Notes under the pieces: model-generated
What the model saw: the letters and a program-made list of their open reading frames with translations, nothing else
What the model was told of the DNA's origin: nothing
Database searches by the model: none
Program-made: the position numbers and the translations under genes
In this document: one piece after another, positions 11,519 through 23,353 of the stretch
Layout: each line of letters begins with the position of its first letter
Numbering within the stretch: the first letter of the stretch is position 1
Origin: Zhengitettix transpicula
Lineage: Eukaryota > Arthropoda > Insecta > Orthoptera > Tetrigidae
DNA: 64,000 nucleotides
Direction: 5' to 3'
Assembly (NCBI GenBank): GCA_037074705.1
Contig: CM073595.1
Span: 26,627,501 to 26,691,500 of the forward strand

Positions 11519-13288
11519 ATATATTTTCTTATTCTCATATATTTAAAAATCAAATTATAAATTTTCGAGATTCTTGAAATTTAATAATAAATGTTACCAA
11601 TAAAGTAAATCCGAAACAATTTTTTTTCCAAATTAAATTTTTTTTATAAATTACCTCATAAAATATGAAGGATTAAAAATAATCCTTAATTTTAAGGTCT
11701 CAGTATGTGAATTTAATGTGTTAAAATTTGCTTTAATATACAGCATTTCTGATTAAATACTTTTTAATATATTTTGTTCAATCTCTGAAATTTTCAAACA
11801 TATTTATGGTTTCCTTTTAATTTACGTTTGGTTTCAAAATTATAATTTACAGTTTTGTAATTGTTTTCATGTTATTTTAAAATTATTTGAAGAGCACGTT
11901 TAGTTCACCCGATGTAACAATTATGTTGACCACAATTAAATTTATTTAATTTTGTCTTTATCTCTGTTTATAATCTATTGGAAATTTTAAAGATGACCAT
12001 AAAATTGATATTATTTATTCTGTAATTATTTTGATCTATGCTAGTATTTAACACGAATCGATATTTCATGGGGAATTGAATGGACGGGCTCCTACTGCGT
12101 GCTGTTTTTCGGAATGGGAATTTAAAAACTCCCTGACGTGGCTTATAATTTTTTTTGCATGTGGAATTGAGAAAACGTGCCGGGATGAATTAGTGGTTTC
12201 ACGCAGCAACGCGTGTACTGGGTAATGACTTGTAAATCTTTGCGACTAATTTACGAGATAATGCACGGGTGACACTGGCTTCATCGACCGGCGGTTGAAA
12301 ATTTGATAGCGTATAATCACAAGAGACGTTGAACGGTCCCGCCATCTAATCACAAGGCATGGCTTACGAGTACGCAGGGTAGTTTCCCTCGCTACGAGTA
12401 CGCAGGGTAGTTTTCCCACCCCCTAACGAATACGCCAGGCCGCATGCAGCTTTTCACGTGTTATTGAAGCAGCTTTAGAAATGCGAGTTTCACAATGAAT
12501 TTGGGACTTGATTTGACCGTAGTCAATTGTGTCCGCGAGTATAATAGAGTTCATGGGCCGTGAACTGCAGGTAGACTCGAGCTGAAATAACCATAAATTG
12601 TCACAGGTTGCCGCAGAACATAAACGCACAAAAGGCTTAAACATGCGCAGGCACGGAGTCCCTCCAAAACCCTCAAATAGTGTTACTACATAATCCTGAT
12701 CTATTAATAGCAGAATTAATACGTGTTTACGTTATTATAGAGAACTTTACGAGGATATTTTAACAAATTTAAAATAAAATTATTTATGTATCCATTGTCA
12801 GTAAATTTTAAAGAAGCTTTCAACCATATGGAGGTCATACCCATCTATAAAGAAAAAAACGTACTTTTTCCGCCACCACGCATGTGTGCCGTATATTGAA
12901 AATAAGTCCCATATAATTAAATTAAAGATATCATGTAAAATAAGAATGTATGAATTTTAATGTGTGACTTAAAATAATTATAGTAATATAATAAAGTGAA
13001 TTTGAACATATCTGATTGGTTCCTAGGTATAAAGGAAACGTAACAAGCAAAAGTGGTCTAAAGTACCAACCTTATATGGACTAAGTTTGAAGACGCAACA
13101 TTGTTAAGCGTTTGTTTGACGCCCATCGATAATGAATGTGTAAAATTGGACATCGTTATGTGATAAAATATTTTCATTTTAATGGTCTGAGTCCAACCAA
13201 TATCAAAGTCGAGCTGGATTCTACTCTGGGGAAGTCTTCTCCTTCGTTTGCAAAAGTAAAATATTTTTATTTTTAGCGATTTTCCAAG
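11519..13288. other. Unassigned AT-rich stretch with a short tandem repeat
   Basis: Nothing gene-like. At about 12366-12430 a unit reading TACGAGTACGCAGGGTAGTTT recurs two to three times at roughly 30-bp spacing, the third copy degenerate. The minus-strand open frame at 12423-12644 is unrecognised. Confidence 0.35.
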
Positions 13289-14180
13289 ACGAACATTGCA
13301 GTGGGCGTCCAAATGAAGTGACCACGCCAAAAATGGCGAACGGAGAACCACAAAATGGTTTTGGATGGCCGTCGAATGAAAGTGCGCGAGCTAGGAGACA
13401 TGGGACGGGTTGCAAAAAGTGCTGTTCCCCGCATATTGGCAGAAAATTATGCCTTGAGAAAGCTGTAAGCAAGATCGGTGCCGCGTTTGCTTACAATAGT
13501 ACAAAATCAGCGTCGTGAGGATGTTACAATCAAGTGTTTGCCGATGTTTCACATCAAGAAAGCCGAGTGCTTGCGTCGATTCGTTAGCATGGATGAAACA
13601 CCTTACACGAAGGAAGGCAGTGAATTGAAAGAAGTCACAGACAGTTCCATCTGATATCAAGGTCATGGCTTCAGTTTTTTGGCAGGCGTGTGTAATAAAT
13701 TTTATATATTATCTTCAAAATAAGAGTCAACGGCCTGTATTATTCGAACTTATTACAGGACATGAGGATGAAGTCAATAAAAAACGGCCCTATTTGGCGA
13801 AAAAGAAAATGTTGTTTCGTGACGACACTGCACCAGTTCACACATCCATTATCGTGATGGCTAAAAGGAATGAGTTGAAGTTCGAAATGTATCCTCCCGT
13901 TCCTTAATCGCCAGACCTCGGATTATTTTCTCTTTCCAAATGTGAAGAAATGACTCAGTGGTAAAAGATTTACCAGCAATGAAGAACTGGAGAATGCGGT
14001 TGATGAAAATTTTGAATATCTGGATGGTTCTGACTGTAAACTGGATATTAAAGCTATTGTTTATCGCTGGAGAAGTGTATCGAACTAAAAGGAGACTGAG
14101 TTGAGATGAGGAGGTATTTTTTTTCCAAATATTTTATGTTTTCTTTGTAAGGTCGGAGAATTCTGGGACTACCCTCGTAC
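13289..14180 (+). pseudogene. Decayed mariner transposase
   Basis: Mariner remnant in shifting frames. Recognisable parts in order: GRPNEVTTPKM (about 13300-13330, the linker after the first HTH), KVRELGDMGRVAKSAV-like and RKL-ARSVPRLLT (about 13375-13490, second HTH), RRFVSMDET (about 13575-13600, where the first catalytic Asp lies in an altered MDETP context), then an open run from 13665 with VMASVFWQA, KKRPYLAKKKMLF, RDDTAPVHTS (second catalytic Asp region, normally HDNAP) and ELKFEMYPPVP, then SPDLGLFSL near 13911. Stops and frameshifts make it inactive. The right end carries GGACTACCCTCGTA (14166-14179), which looks like a mariner-type terminal repeat; I could not find the left partner. 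Confidence 0.82.
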
Positions 14181-15640
14181 CTGAATATCTCCGGTGTGTG
14201 TGTAATGAAGGTTTATGTTTTTGGAAGTGTTCAAGATGTATTATTCATAGTATATAAGACTTTTAACCTATTATCAAGCCAATCTGATCCTTTGGCGTTT
14301 AAATATGGAATTGCACTGAAGAGTCCAACCATGGCATCATACAAAGATATCAATCCAAAATCCCAAATATTTGAACCAACACGAACATGGTATATGACCA
14401 AACATATTCTACAGAAAGACCTTAGAATTTCGCTAATATCGACAATTGTCCATGAAAGAACTACAAGACAGGTCAGAAAAACCTTCTTGCACCAAGCAAG
14501 GACGTCAGAAGACTCATACGACGTTGGTCCACTGACCTAAATTAAAGAGGACCATCAGTGGAGTGACCGTTTTCAGGACACCACATTAGCTTACATTATG
14601 ATTGCCGATTGCCAAATAATTAAAAAACATGACGTACTGTATTCAAATTATCGTTTTTGCAGACGAAAAACATTATTTTTATTTATCTGGTTTTTAATTT
14701 ACAGATGACCAAATAGTTGAAATTTTCTTTAAAATTTACTGACAATGGTTAAATAAAATCCATTTAACTGAATATATGTGGACCTTTTAGATGGTATATC
14801 TTCATCAAACGTAATTGATAAGGTTCTGACTTGGAGTATTTAAACATAAAATAAATAATTATGCCATACAAGTATAATTACTCTATAAATAAATAATTAT
14901 ACGGGGAAAAAAATTGTAACGCTAGCGCTGTACCGACAAATATACATACCGGTTTCGACGGTTGAAAGGACATAAAACTTAATCAGTTCACTAATTCCCG
15001 GTGCTTATTTGAATATATTATTGATCGCCGAGCATAAGCTCGGTGACTCCGGTGCATAACGCACAGCGGAAAAGAAGAAAAATAAAATGTCATAAACAGG
15101 TCAGAAAAAAATATGAACGTGTTTAAAACGTCCTCGGAATAAGCAACATTGATAAAATGTAAAAAGAACAGTGGTACGCTTTTTACGTAAACTTTCACTT
15201 CCTTATTGTAAAATAAGTGAAATGATAATAACCGCTGTTAATCTCACTGCGAGAATGCTTCGGAAAATGTTCAGCCTGGCGAGAAAATCAAACAATTTCT
15301 ATTTTACGATGTAGTCTAATTTATTTAATTGCATATAGTCTATGGATGATTTTTATAACAATTACAATGTTTTTCAAAGCAGAATCATTAACATGGAATT
15401 TTTAACAGTAACAACAATAATAATTTGATATAACAATATCATGTAGTCGATGCCACCTTTGTCAATAAAGAGAAAAAATATTATGTATTATATATTTCTT
15501 ATTTTATCTGACTTATGCCTAGCCTCAGGTCTGATCCTTCTCCAGATTCTCCTAGAGATCCAAATATATTAATTTCCATACGAAATTAATTATAAAATAC
15601 AAGACCACTTTTTAAAATCAAATTTTGGTTCTGAACTACT
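14181..15640. other. Unassigned stretch with one open frame
   Basis: 14196-14540 (plus) is open for 114 codons starting in CVMKVYVFGS; I do not recognise it. It directly follows the mariner end. It could be LINE or host debris or chance. The remainder is AT-rich with no clear feature. Confidence 0.3.
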
Positions 15641-15669
15641 ACAGCACGTTCCACGTACGATGGAGTGTG

Positions 15670-15995
15670 GCGCATATTGAAGGGACGCAGCGCGTAATAA
15701 ACAACCACTACACGGTCTAACTCGGTGAAACTCTACGTGAATAACTGAATCTGACTGTCAGCGCACGAGTAGGGACAAGAACCTGCGGGAAAAGGGACAC
15801 TAAACTGGGCCGCCTACATGTATGACGCGAATTATAGTGTGATTTCTCAACTACAGCAGTATTCACGGACGAATGCAGAACGTGAAGCAGGGTCTAGCGC
15901 GGTCGAACTCTACGCGCTTACTGAAGCTGAACAGGGGGACACTCAACTCGGCCACCAAGATACTTACGCGCACTATAGCAATAAATGCATTAGCT
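15670..15995 (+). repeat. Imperfect duplication in a CpG-richer patch
   Basis: Two related blocks, one starting near 15710 and one near 15885, share CTCTACGYG, GGGACACTMAACT, GGCCRCC and ...ACGCGMAYTATAG in the same order at about 150-bp spacing. The patch is richer in CpG than its surroundings. No coding sense is evident. Confidence 0.4.
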
Positions 15996-16263
15996 TGCCT
16001 TTTTTCAATATTGGTTAATTGCAGAATTTTTTTCTTATTAAATAATAGTATTTTTTTAGTCGATAAATTAAAGTTAATGAATCTCATTTTATTTTATTTT
16101 CTACTGTTATAAACCCTAATTGTTGTGACATATTTGTGTCATTTTCACCCCTCTGTTAATTTATTACTGCACTTATTCCTCTATTATTCCTAGACGTGCT
16201 CATTTATTTTAGTTCAAACTGTGGGACAGTCCCTAAAATGTTGTATTACGAGTAATTTGAATG

Positions 16264-16393
16264 GTAAATCTTTTTGTGGTCTTCTTTCAATTCAATTTAT
16301 ATGACAAATTAGAAATGTACACATAGTTAAGTAAGAAGTACAGATTTTAATTAAATACCGTTAAAATATAATTTAAAAACACACAGTTTTGAA

Positions 16394-16398
<5 letters not shown>
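16264..16398 (+). repeat. Left arm of a dispersed inverted repeat flanking LTR-like units
   Basis: 16290-16398 matches the reverse complement of about 21391-21505 at roughly 90%; both contain CACATAGTTAAGTAAGAAGTACA and TTTTGAATGCA directly next to a (TA)n run and a TGTAAT unit. The first part (16264-16296) also recurs at 17732-17765. This indicates a repeat whose internal TA tract was an insertion target, or a local rearrangement. Confidence 0.7.

Positions 16399-16432
<34 letters not shown>
16399..16432. repeat. (TA)n microsatellite
   Basis: Uninterrupted TA dinucleotides directly abutting the TGTAAT start of the next element. Confidence 0.95.
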
Positions 16433-16435
<3 letters not shown>

Positions 16436-17545
16436 AATTCCCAGTTAAGAAGGACATGAATTTTGTTCTTATTTCATCAGATTTGTTTACCAACTCAGAC
16501 TGGGGATTCTTGAGTGGTTTGTATATAAAAAAGATAATAACAAAATGATCGATAAGTGGCTCTTAGAGAAGGGGAGGACTATAATTGGACGTTTAGCGGC
16601 TCTTAGAGTTAATGGTTTTGACAGACATCTGGACGGAACCCTAAAAGTATAATTACAGAAGTTTTATGGACATACAATTACATTAAAAGGAAATATTTAT
16701 TTTAATTGTATTGAGTGGCTCTCGGAGCGTGAGAAAGCCAACAGCTGGTGTTTGTTTGGCGAACGTGGAAATTCAAAAACTGTGAAAACAAGGGAATGTT
16801 CTGGAGAGGGGGAAAGCAGATAAAAGGAGTTGGACTGGAGTGTGGTGACACAGTTGGACTGGAGACCTAAGAGGAGTTGGACGTGAGATTTGGAAGGAGA
16901 TGGACGTGGAGTGTGGTGCCATAATCTGTCATAGGAGTCCGAGGAGAGTGAAGTTCGAGTCAGCAGACGTCAGGAGAGATCATCGGATGGTAGGTCAAGT
17001 TAAGGTGGCCGAAATAAATAGGAGTTTTATTCATTCAAGAGGCAGTTTTAGAGTCGTCAGAAGAGATCAACGAATGGTAGGCCAAGCTGGTGGCCGAGAG
17101 TAATCAGTCACCAACAGTCGGTAGGAGTTTCGTCGTGGAAATCTGTCTGCCAGCAGAGCTTGTTGTTTGGAGGAATTCGTCGTGAGGGTAACGTCATCGA
17201 GAAGAGGTGGCTGTGAAAGCAAAGTGTGAGCACAACCTGGTGCTCTTTATGCCTATATAAAGAGAGTGTGTGCTGGTATGCGAGAGATCCAAATTGCATG
17301 GACCAGAGAGATTGTAAGCTTATTTTTTTTCTGTATTCATAGTTGTAAATTGTTAAATAAGGGTAATGAGTCAGATTTCGTTTCATTTCGTTTTTCATTT
17401 ATTTTAACTGCATTGTTTAATTGTAAATTTTGTGTTCCGTTTCTTTATCAACATAGTAAAGACCCTGGCGTACAGAGTCTGATTTATTAAAATGTATTCT
17501 AGATTAATAAAATTGTTTTGTTGATAAAATTTAATAACGTGTTTA
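16433..17545 (+). mobile_element. TGTAAT unit (family 1), copy 2
   Basis: Starts TGTAATTCCCAG right after a (TA)n run. It shares the family layout: a body rich in AGGAGAGT-type purines, a splice-donor-like GTAAGC near 17313, GTCAGATTTCG near 17370, and GACCCTGG near 17461 (compare GACCCTGAG in other copies). Its right end (ATAACGTGTTTAATATATATAT) runs into a (TA)n tract and lacks a clear ATTACA; copy 4 ends the same way. TATATAAAGAG at 17254-17264 is a TATA-box candidate. Confidence 0.6.
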
Positions 17546-17569
17546 ATATATATATATATATATATATAT
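17546..17569. repeat. (TA)n microsatellite
   Basis: TA dinucleotide run between two TGTAAT units. Confidence 0.9.
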
Positions 17570-17731
17570 TGTAATGATAAAAGGACAATTAAGAATTAAT
17601 AATTACAAAGTATTGAACTGAATTGTTACCGAGCATATTGAACAGGGAAGGTATTGTTTGGACTTAGCGCGCGTAAGTTGATGGATAGGGCAGTCAGCCA
17701 CGAGACATTGCTAAGTACGGAAGAAATTAAA
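17570..17731 (+). mobile_element. TGTAAT unit (family 1), copy 3, 5' fragment
   Basis: TGTAATGATAAAAGGACAAT and the following about 160 bp match the start of copy 4 (read on minus from 21371), including TTAGCGCGCGTAAGTTGATGG-like sequence and GTCAGCCACGAGACATTGCT. The match stops near 17731 and continues into a copy of the 16264-16296 flank, so the fragment is truncated. Confidence 0.7.
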
Positions 17732-17997
17732 ATCTTTATCTGGTCTTCTTTCAATTCATCACTTTACCGTATTATTTATACGCACAGAATCCATCCCTTC
17801 AAAACAGTAGTTTGTCAACATTCCAAATAATTCTTTAAGTAAGCCTTTCCTTTAGATTCAGAAACTGCTAATAATCGCTTCGAGCTGAATAAGGAAAATA
17901 AGGTGATTGTGTAAAATATCTCATGTTCACGGACGAGAGGGCAAATCAATCAGTCCTCAATACATTAAAGCAATCAAGATTTATTTCAACCTTATTG

Positions 17998-18474
17998 TTA
18001 AACTTCAGAAAAGTTGAATTGGATCTCATTTAAAAGAACACGGCAGCTGAATCCTTTATTAAAGAATTTTGAACTTACGACAGTGTTTAAGTTGTCCGGA
18101 AACAGTCTCATTTGTAATTTAACTTCCAAGTCATTTACAGAAAGGTTCCGATTATGCTCCTCTGGGCATTGAGACTTCCCTTCAGCTCGAACTCTCTTCA
18201 CAAATTCGGGAAACCGTACTAGAAGACGGCGATCGATAGCAGTTGCTTGTGCAAGACTATATCGCAGGTTTTCAAATAAAAGAAAAGACGGAGACCACGC
18301 TATTATTGACGCTGCCTCGTCTGGTCTAACAGCGAGCTTTTGGTGCACCGCGGCCAATTGGCTGTCACCTGAATTTACCGCTCTAAATCCGTGTTGCCAA
18401 TCACGCGACCACCCTATACGGTGCCAATGACTTCGCAAATATTCTGCTATTAAGCTTTCTAACAGGTCCGGCTA
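17998..18474 (-). CDS. Unrecognised open frame, candidate exon
   Basis: Open on the minus strand from just after a TAG at about 18475 to a TAA at 17998, roughly 158 codons, in a locally GC-richer segment. The frame begins PDLLESLIAEYLRSHWH and includes DWQHGFRAVNSGDSQLAAV, AIDRRLLVRFPEFVKRVRAE and KLQMRLFPDNLNTVV. It has no ATG start; the sequence just upstream on minus (...GGCTTGTTAG) could be a weak splice acceptor, so it may be a terminal exon ending at the TAA. The residue mix is protein-like and not low complexity, and the length is unusual for this AT-rich window. I recognise no family; it could be a host exon, part of an unknown transposon, or chance. Confidence 0.35.
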
Positions 18475-19202
18475 ACAAGCCATTATCGAGAGTAAACGTG
18501 ACGCAATACAATTTTTTTTGAATCATCAGAAAGCTTTGAATTATGACAGGATCTTTAAATAACACTTAGTCATAATTCCGGTCGCGAAAATTTAATCAAG
18601 GCCGCCCGATTTGGTATTAATCATGAGTTTAAATTTTCATGTTTTAATCGTCGCTTCTTCAACAAGTCCACGTGTGTCTGTGATTCATCTTCTTCTCAAT
18701 TCCCCATTATTGAAAAGTAATTTGTTTACATCGCTCAAATAACACTACATAGACGCATTTAAAATTGAGCCCTCATCTTGAAATCTCCCCGAATATGTTT
18801 CCAAATAGTTCTCGTTATTTTTTGTTTCATTTATAAACCGGTCCTGGCGCATTCACTCTTTCAGCTTGCTGTATTAATTTACAAGGATTTGTCTTGTTTG
18901 TGAAATTGGCCGCATAAGAATTATGGATCCACAATTTCTTAAAAATACAGGTTGTCTCAGCACGAACTCGATGTCACGCATTGCTGCCAACTGTACAACA
19001 CTACACATTTACTGTTTTGGTGTCTCCCTGGAGAGGAATTATGCACGCCAATTCAATGTCCGTTTCGTGAAATTATTTTTATGTAAAATCTTAAATCCTC
19101 ATAATTCGAAGAATTTTACAATTTGATAAATGAATAAATAATTCTGCCTATATGTCGTCGGACGCAGTCAGTACTTTAAGTTCATATTTATACTATTTTA
19201 GC
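18475..19202. other. Unassigned stretch
   Basis: AT-rich with no recognisable feature. The 67-codon open frame at 18923-19126 (plus) is not recognisable. Confidence 0.3.
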
Positions 19203-20372
19203 ACTATGTGAGTGCCCAGCGTTGCCCGCGTTCCAATTATTAAACTTAGAGACATCCATAACCCCGGATTAAACACGAATATCGGTTGTTTTAGTCTTAT
19301 TTGTGTGTAACGCCCCTCCACACCACCCCTCCGATACAGGAATATCTAGAAATTATACACAAACAACATCGGGAGATACCCTATGAATCTCATTGACCCC
19401 GTAAAATATTTCCGTATAAAAAAAATCAGATAAATTCCTTATAAATGGTTCGGGAAAGTGCCGCGAAATTCGTACAGGTAAGACCTGGGTATGGGAGCGA
19501 AAAAGTAAAGCTGCTAGGGTGGGATACACTACAGACGAGAAGGTAAAGAGCCAGGCTACACGTTTCGTTTAAAGGAATTTGAGATAGATGGAGAGAACCG
19601 ACTCGGTACGGGAGGACTGACCACATGTTTAACTTATATATCAGACAGCAAAAAACAGATGTTGAAAAATATTCATTCCTTAATAGGACAATAAATAACT
19701 GGAACAATTTTCCTGCATCAGTTTTCGTAGAAATTCCTCTAACGGAATTGAAAATTTAGACTTAATCTGAACTCTCTAGTGAATGTAGGGTAGTGTAGTG
19801 AAATGAAGTGGTAGTGCTCCATTGTAAAAGAAAAAGAAAAATGGTAACATTCATTGTTTCCTTAGACAGTTAAATAGTTAGTTAATCTCTATTTTCAGAT
19901 GTCATTCAACTTTTGTTATTTTCAGGCCAGTAAAATATTAATTCCTTCTTTAAATTATTCAAATTTAACCTTTAATTAAAATAATATTATATAAATGTAT
20001 TATAGTTGAAATAATGTCCCTAAACCTAGCTTATATTTTAAAATAATTATATTAATTTACCCTATTTTCCTTAATTGTAACTTCCTTTATTTAATTTGTA
20101 ATTTAATTGTAATTTCATGCATTTACCACTGGGCAAACTGCAAATTTGTACATTAAATAATTACATACAACATACAAATATTGGCCTATTTAGCTTGTTT
20201 TAATATTTTCAGCCCCCCCCCCCCCGGAAGTGGTAGACGTATCAGACTCCCCCACAGAGTTCGTTTCTGGTTCTAAGGGAACACGTGTACAAAATTTGGT
20301 CAAATTTTCTCTACGGGTGTAGATTTTTGTGCGGAACATACACACAACCGTACAGTCCATTTTATTTATAAG
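19203..20372 (+). mobile_element. ATAC-tailed repeat (family M), copy 1, interrupted by a LINE
   Basis: Starts near GAGTGCCCAGCGTTGCCCGCG (19211-19231) and continues with the family unit (GACATCCATAACCCCGGATT, TCGGTTGTTTTAGTC, TGTAACGCCCCTCC, CTCATTGACCCCG). After the LINE insert it resumes (TTGGCC..., a C-run at 20212-20225, GTGGTAGACGTATCAGAC, GGAACACGTGTACAAAATTTGG) and ends GTGCGGAACATACACACAACC...TTTTATTTATAAG. Same order as the copy at 43622-44842. Non-coding. Confidence 0.75.
19419..20183 (+). pseudogene. 5'-truncated LINE: RT C-terminus and 3' UTR
   Basis: One frame ending at a TAG at 19757-19759 reads KVKLLGWDTLQTRR, a stop, RARLHVSFKGI, a stop, then RTDHMFNLYIRQQKTDVEKY and SFLNRTINNWNNFPASVF. 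That is the C-terminal block after the palm/thumb found in many arthropod LINE reverse transcriptases ('...SFLNRTI..WN.LPA.V'). Two in-frame stops make it dead. About 420 bases of AT-rich 3' UTR follow, ending in AAATAATTACATACAACATAC. The host repeat (family M) is split between CCGTATAAA and TTGGCC, junctions that can be checked in its sister copy at 44090-44100. Confidence 0.82.
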
Positions 20373-20404
20373 AATATATATATATATATATACATATATA
20401 ATTT
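20372..20404. repeat. (TA)n-rich tract
   Basis: TATATA with interruptions, between the ATAC-tailed repeat and LTR-like copy 4. Confidence 0.8.
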
Positions 20405-21371
20405 ATACATATATATTAAATTAATTGATTTTCCACACGTTAAGGCATCAAAATAAGGTACTCAATAATGAAGATAATCAATGAACTAATCATTGAAAAT
20501 TATCTAATGAAAGGAACATAAAAAATAATAACATTTATTTAATTTAATTAAACAATTATTTTATTATACACAACTATTTTACCTTACAAAACAAATTACT
20601 TCCTGAACTTTACAACAATTTTATACAAAAATGTCCTTTTCTCTTACCTCAGGGTCTTTACTGGGTCTTTTAATTAAAGAACATCTATTCCCCTATTAAC
20701 AATTATTTTTACAATTTACTATTGACAAATAAGTTTAATAAACTCTCGAAAAGTAATCGAAATAAAACGAAATAAAATCGAAATCTGACGATATTCTACC
20801 TTTTATTAACGTTTACAATTTTAATTTAAATGTTTCTTTTTTCCTCAGTGTTTGTACTGGTACCAGGGCAATTGTAAAGATTCTGCAACGCACTTTCACC
20901 TCGAACACTATTTCGAACAGGCCATGTAACACAGAATTTATTTTATATTGGTTTGCCAACACTTAAAAAACTATTGATCTCCTTCTGATCTTGTATGTTT
21001 AATTGTTGGTCAATCACATACCGCACGCCAAAAAAATCGCTGTTCACTGTTCAAGTTCTGAATATCAGTATTAATACTCCTTAGATTCTGTGTTCTCTGC
21101 CAATCATTGGGAACTCGCAACGGCAAACTGGAGACTTCTACCAAAAAAAATCATCAGCTTCTGATTGCAGACTGCTAAATTTTAATTTCTTCTGTACTCA
21201 GCAATGTCTCGTGGCTGACTACCCGCTCCATCAACTTACGCGCGCTATGTCCAAATAATACCTTCCCTGTTTAATATGCTCGACCATTATTGTATCTTTG
21301 TGTGTTCGCCGGTAACAATTTAGTTCAATAGTTTGTAATTATTAATTCTTAATTGTCCTTTTATCATTACA
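20405..21371 (-). mobile_element. TGTAAT unit (family 1), copy 4
   Basis: Read on minus it starts TGTAATGATAAAAGGACAAT at 21371, next to a TA tract (21372-21391), and runs about 965 bp. It contains CTGGTACCAG (20857-20866) and GACCCTGAG-type sequence (reverse complement at about 20648). A primer-site-like TTTTGATGCCTTAACGTGTGG lies near its 3' end (reverse complement at about 20431-20451). The exact 3' boundary is uncertain within AT-rich sequence. Confidence 0.65.
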
Positions 21372-21390
21372 ATATGTATATATATATATA

Positions 21391-21505
21391 TGCATTCAAA
21401 ACTGTATGTGTGTTTTTAAATTATATTTTAACGGCATTTAATTAAAATGTGTACTTCTTACTTAACTATGTGGACAATTCTAATTTATCATATAAAATTT
21501 ATTAT
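21391..21505 (-). repeat. Right arm of the dispersed inverted repeat
   Basis: Reverse complement of 16290-16398, adjacent to the TA tract and the start of LTR-like copy 4. Confidence 0.7.
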
Positions 21506-22984
21506 TTAGGCACGTCAAATGGTTTACTTTATGAAGTCCCATACACATCTTATGAACTGACTTTTTGGTTGAATTAATTAATTAATTTTTTCTTATATAT
21601 TGGCTGAACTGTTTATTTATTTATCAAATGAGTATTGTCAGATTATATTGAAGATTAAATTTACTAATTTACTGAGTTATATAGGAAAGCGTCGAACGTA
21701 GACTGTCTATTCTGACTGGCCTGTTCGTCGTTGAGAGAAACCATGGATTAAAATCAAATTCATTAAATATTATTTCAGGTCGTTTTTCGTCCCTTAGCGT
21801 ACTTTTCAAGTGACACTTAGTTGACTTAAAGCTTACAACAGCCATTAAGTCATTCGTTCTCAAATATCTCGATCAGAGCCACCAATCCTACCAACCTTCA
21901 AATATTTTACGTAAGTTTTGCTACAGTTGCGTAATAATTACTTCGCATTCTTCCACGATTAATCGTCTTCTGCTATCGTTTAAGATTTATGATAAAATAA
22001 GTGTGTGTCTGTGTGTCGTAGGCGTGGTAAGACCTACTTTCTCATGAAGCATGTGTAGTTAGTGCAGTAACGCACTGCACGTGGCCTCAAGTGTGACACA
22101 CTTTACTAGGGCCGTGTTTCCATTGTGATACGAATGCAGTATTGTGCAAGGTGGAACAGAAGCAATTACCTGATAGCGAGTCGTTTTCTTGATTTTCGCA
22201 GTTAGTTCTTGATAATGTCCCATAAATCGATCGAATAAGAGAAATATTGTAAAACTTCAATCCAACGGTGTCTATTTGCCTATCATCATATTTCCCTAAG
22301 CATAGTTTCTCTATTTTTAATGACATTCATAACAAACATAACAACGTGATTACCGTAGGAAAAATTCTAATTGTACCTTTATTGTAATCCAATTTTGAAA
22401 CATCGGATATTTGTCACGCATGTCAGTCCTGTTTGTAATTTTTTAAATCGGAGGTTTTTATTATTTTACGAATATGCACGTCTATTAAAAACGCGCTAAT
22501 GTGTTCAGTAGAACACAGTACGGCAAAAAAACAGTTCGAAGAAATACAACAATTACTATTCTTAAGATAGTATAGGATTCGTAAAATAAGCAAAGACTTC
22601 GAGGTGTTAAAAAAGATTAGGAAACGGTACGAAAATAAACATTAAAATATCACAAAATTCGAAAGCAAACGGTGTCGAATTGCGATAGTGAAAAGAGTGA
22701 CAAAACACGTGCGTATTAAGCACAGGATTGAGTGAAAGTGAAATATGGACAAGTAGAAAGCACTGAAAGACTTGACTGGAACCTTTCAGAAACGAAACTC
22801 AGAAGAATGTGAAAATAAAAACAAGTTTAAGGGGTCAGGAATAAATCGGCGAATCGAGTGGTGTTTCGAGAATAAGAAATATTAAATTGAAGAGGGTACA
22901 CAGAACGAAAAAAATGGGAGAACAGAACTAAACTATTGTTTTTAATTACAAGGAAACGATTAGAAAAATTTTTACCATCCTCTA
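21506..22984. other. Unassigned stretch
   Basis: Nothing recognisable. The minus-strand open frames at 21669-21863 and 22087-22326 show no motif. Confidence 0.3.
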
Positions 22985-23190
22985 CTGTCTCGTCCTATAC
23001 TGCTCAATTACTGAATGTCAACTGATGTTAACGCAAACTCAGCAGCACTTCATTGTAAACACAAGACACAGGATACAAGCAGTCGCCCTCAGCCCACTTT
23101 GTTTGTGGACCGTGAAATCGATTCGATCTTCAAACTTATTTAGCACCCAAATGGTCTATTTCCGGTCGTGAGTTTCTCATCAAAACTCAT
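22985..23190 (-). repeat. Inverted copy of the upstream region of the DUF4817 element
   Basis: The reverse complement shares GAGGGCGACTGCTTGTATCC, TGTGTCTTG, TTTACAAT, CAGTTGACATTCAGT and GAGCAGT with 24125-24215. It is about 200 bp and covers only the sequence before the reading frame. Confidence 0.7.
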
Positions 23191-23353
23191 CAAAAACATA
23201 TTTTTATTGCTTTAACATTTTATTTCTTCGTCTTCAAAGGAATTTGTGAGATGTTGGTTAAGACTTCCACGAAATTGTAGCTCCGAAAATTGTGAAACCC
23301 TTGAGCAATTCTAATCGACAGTTCCGCTAATTATTTGCTATTCTACAGTACAG

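Noticed and set aside
14196..14540. 114-codon gene after the old mariner
   Set aside because: No family recognised; it starts only a few bases from the mariner end and shows no supporting signals.
16433..21371. LTR retrotransposon with internal region between copies 2 and 4
   Set aside because: The two units are in opposite orientation, and the sequence between holds a LINE and an ATAC-tailed repeat, not gag-pol.
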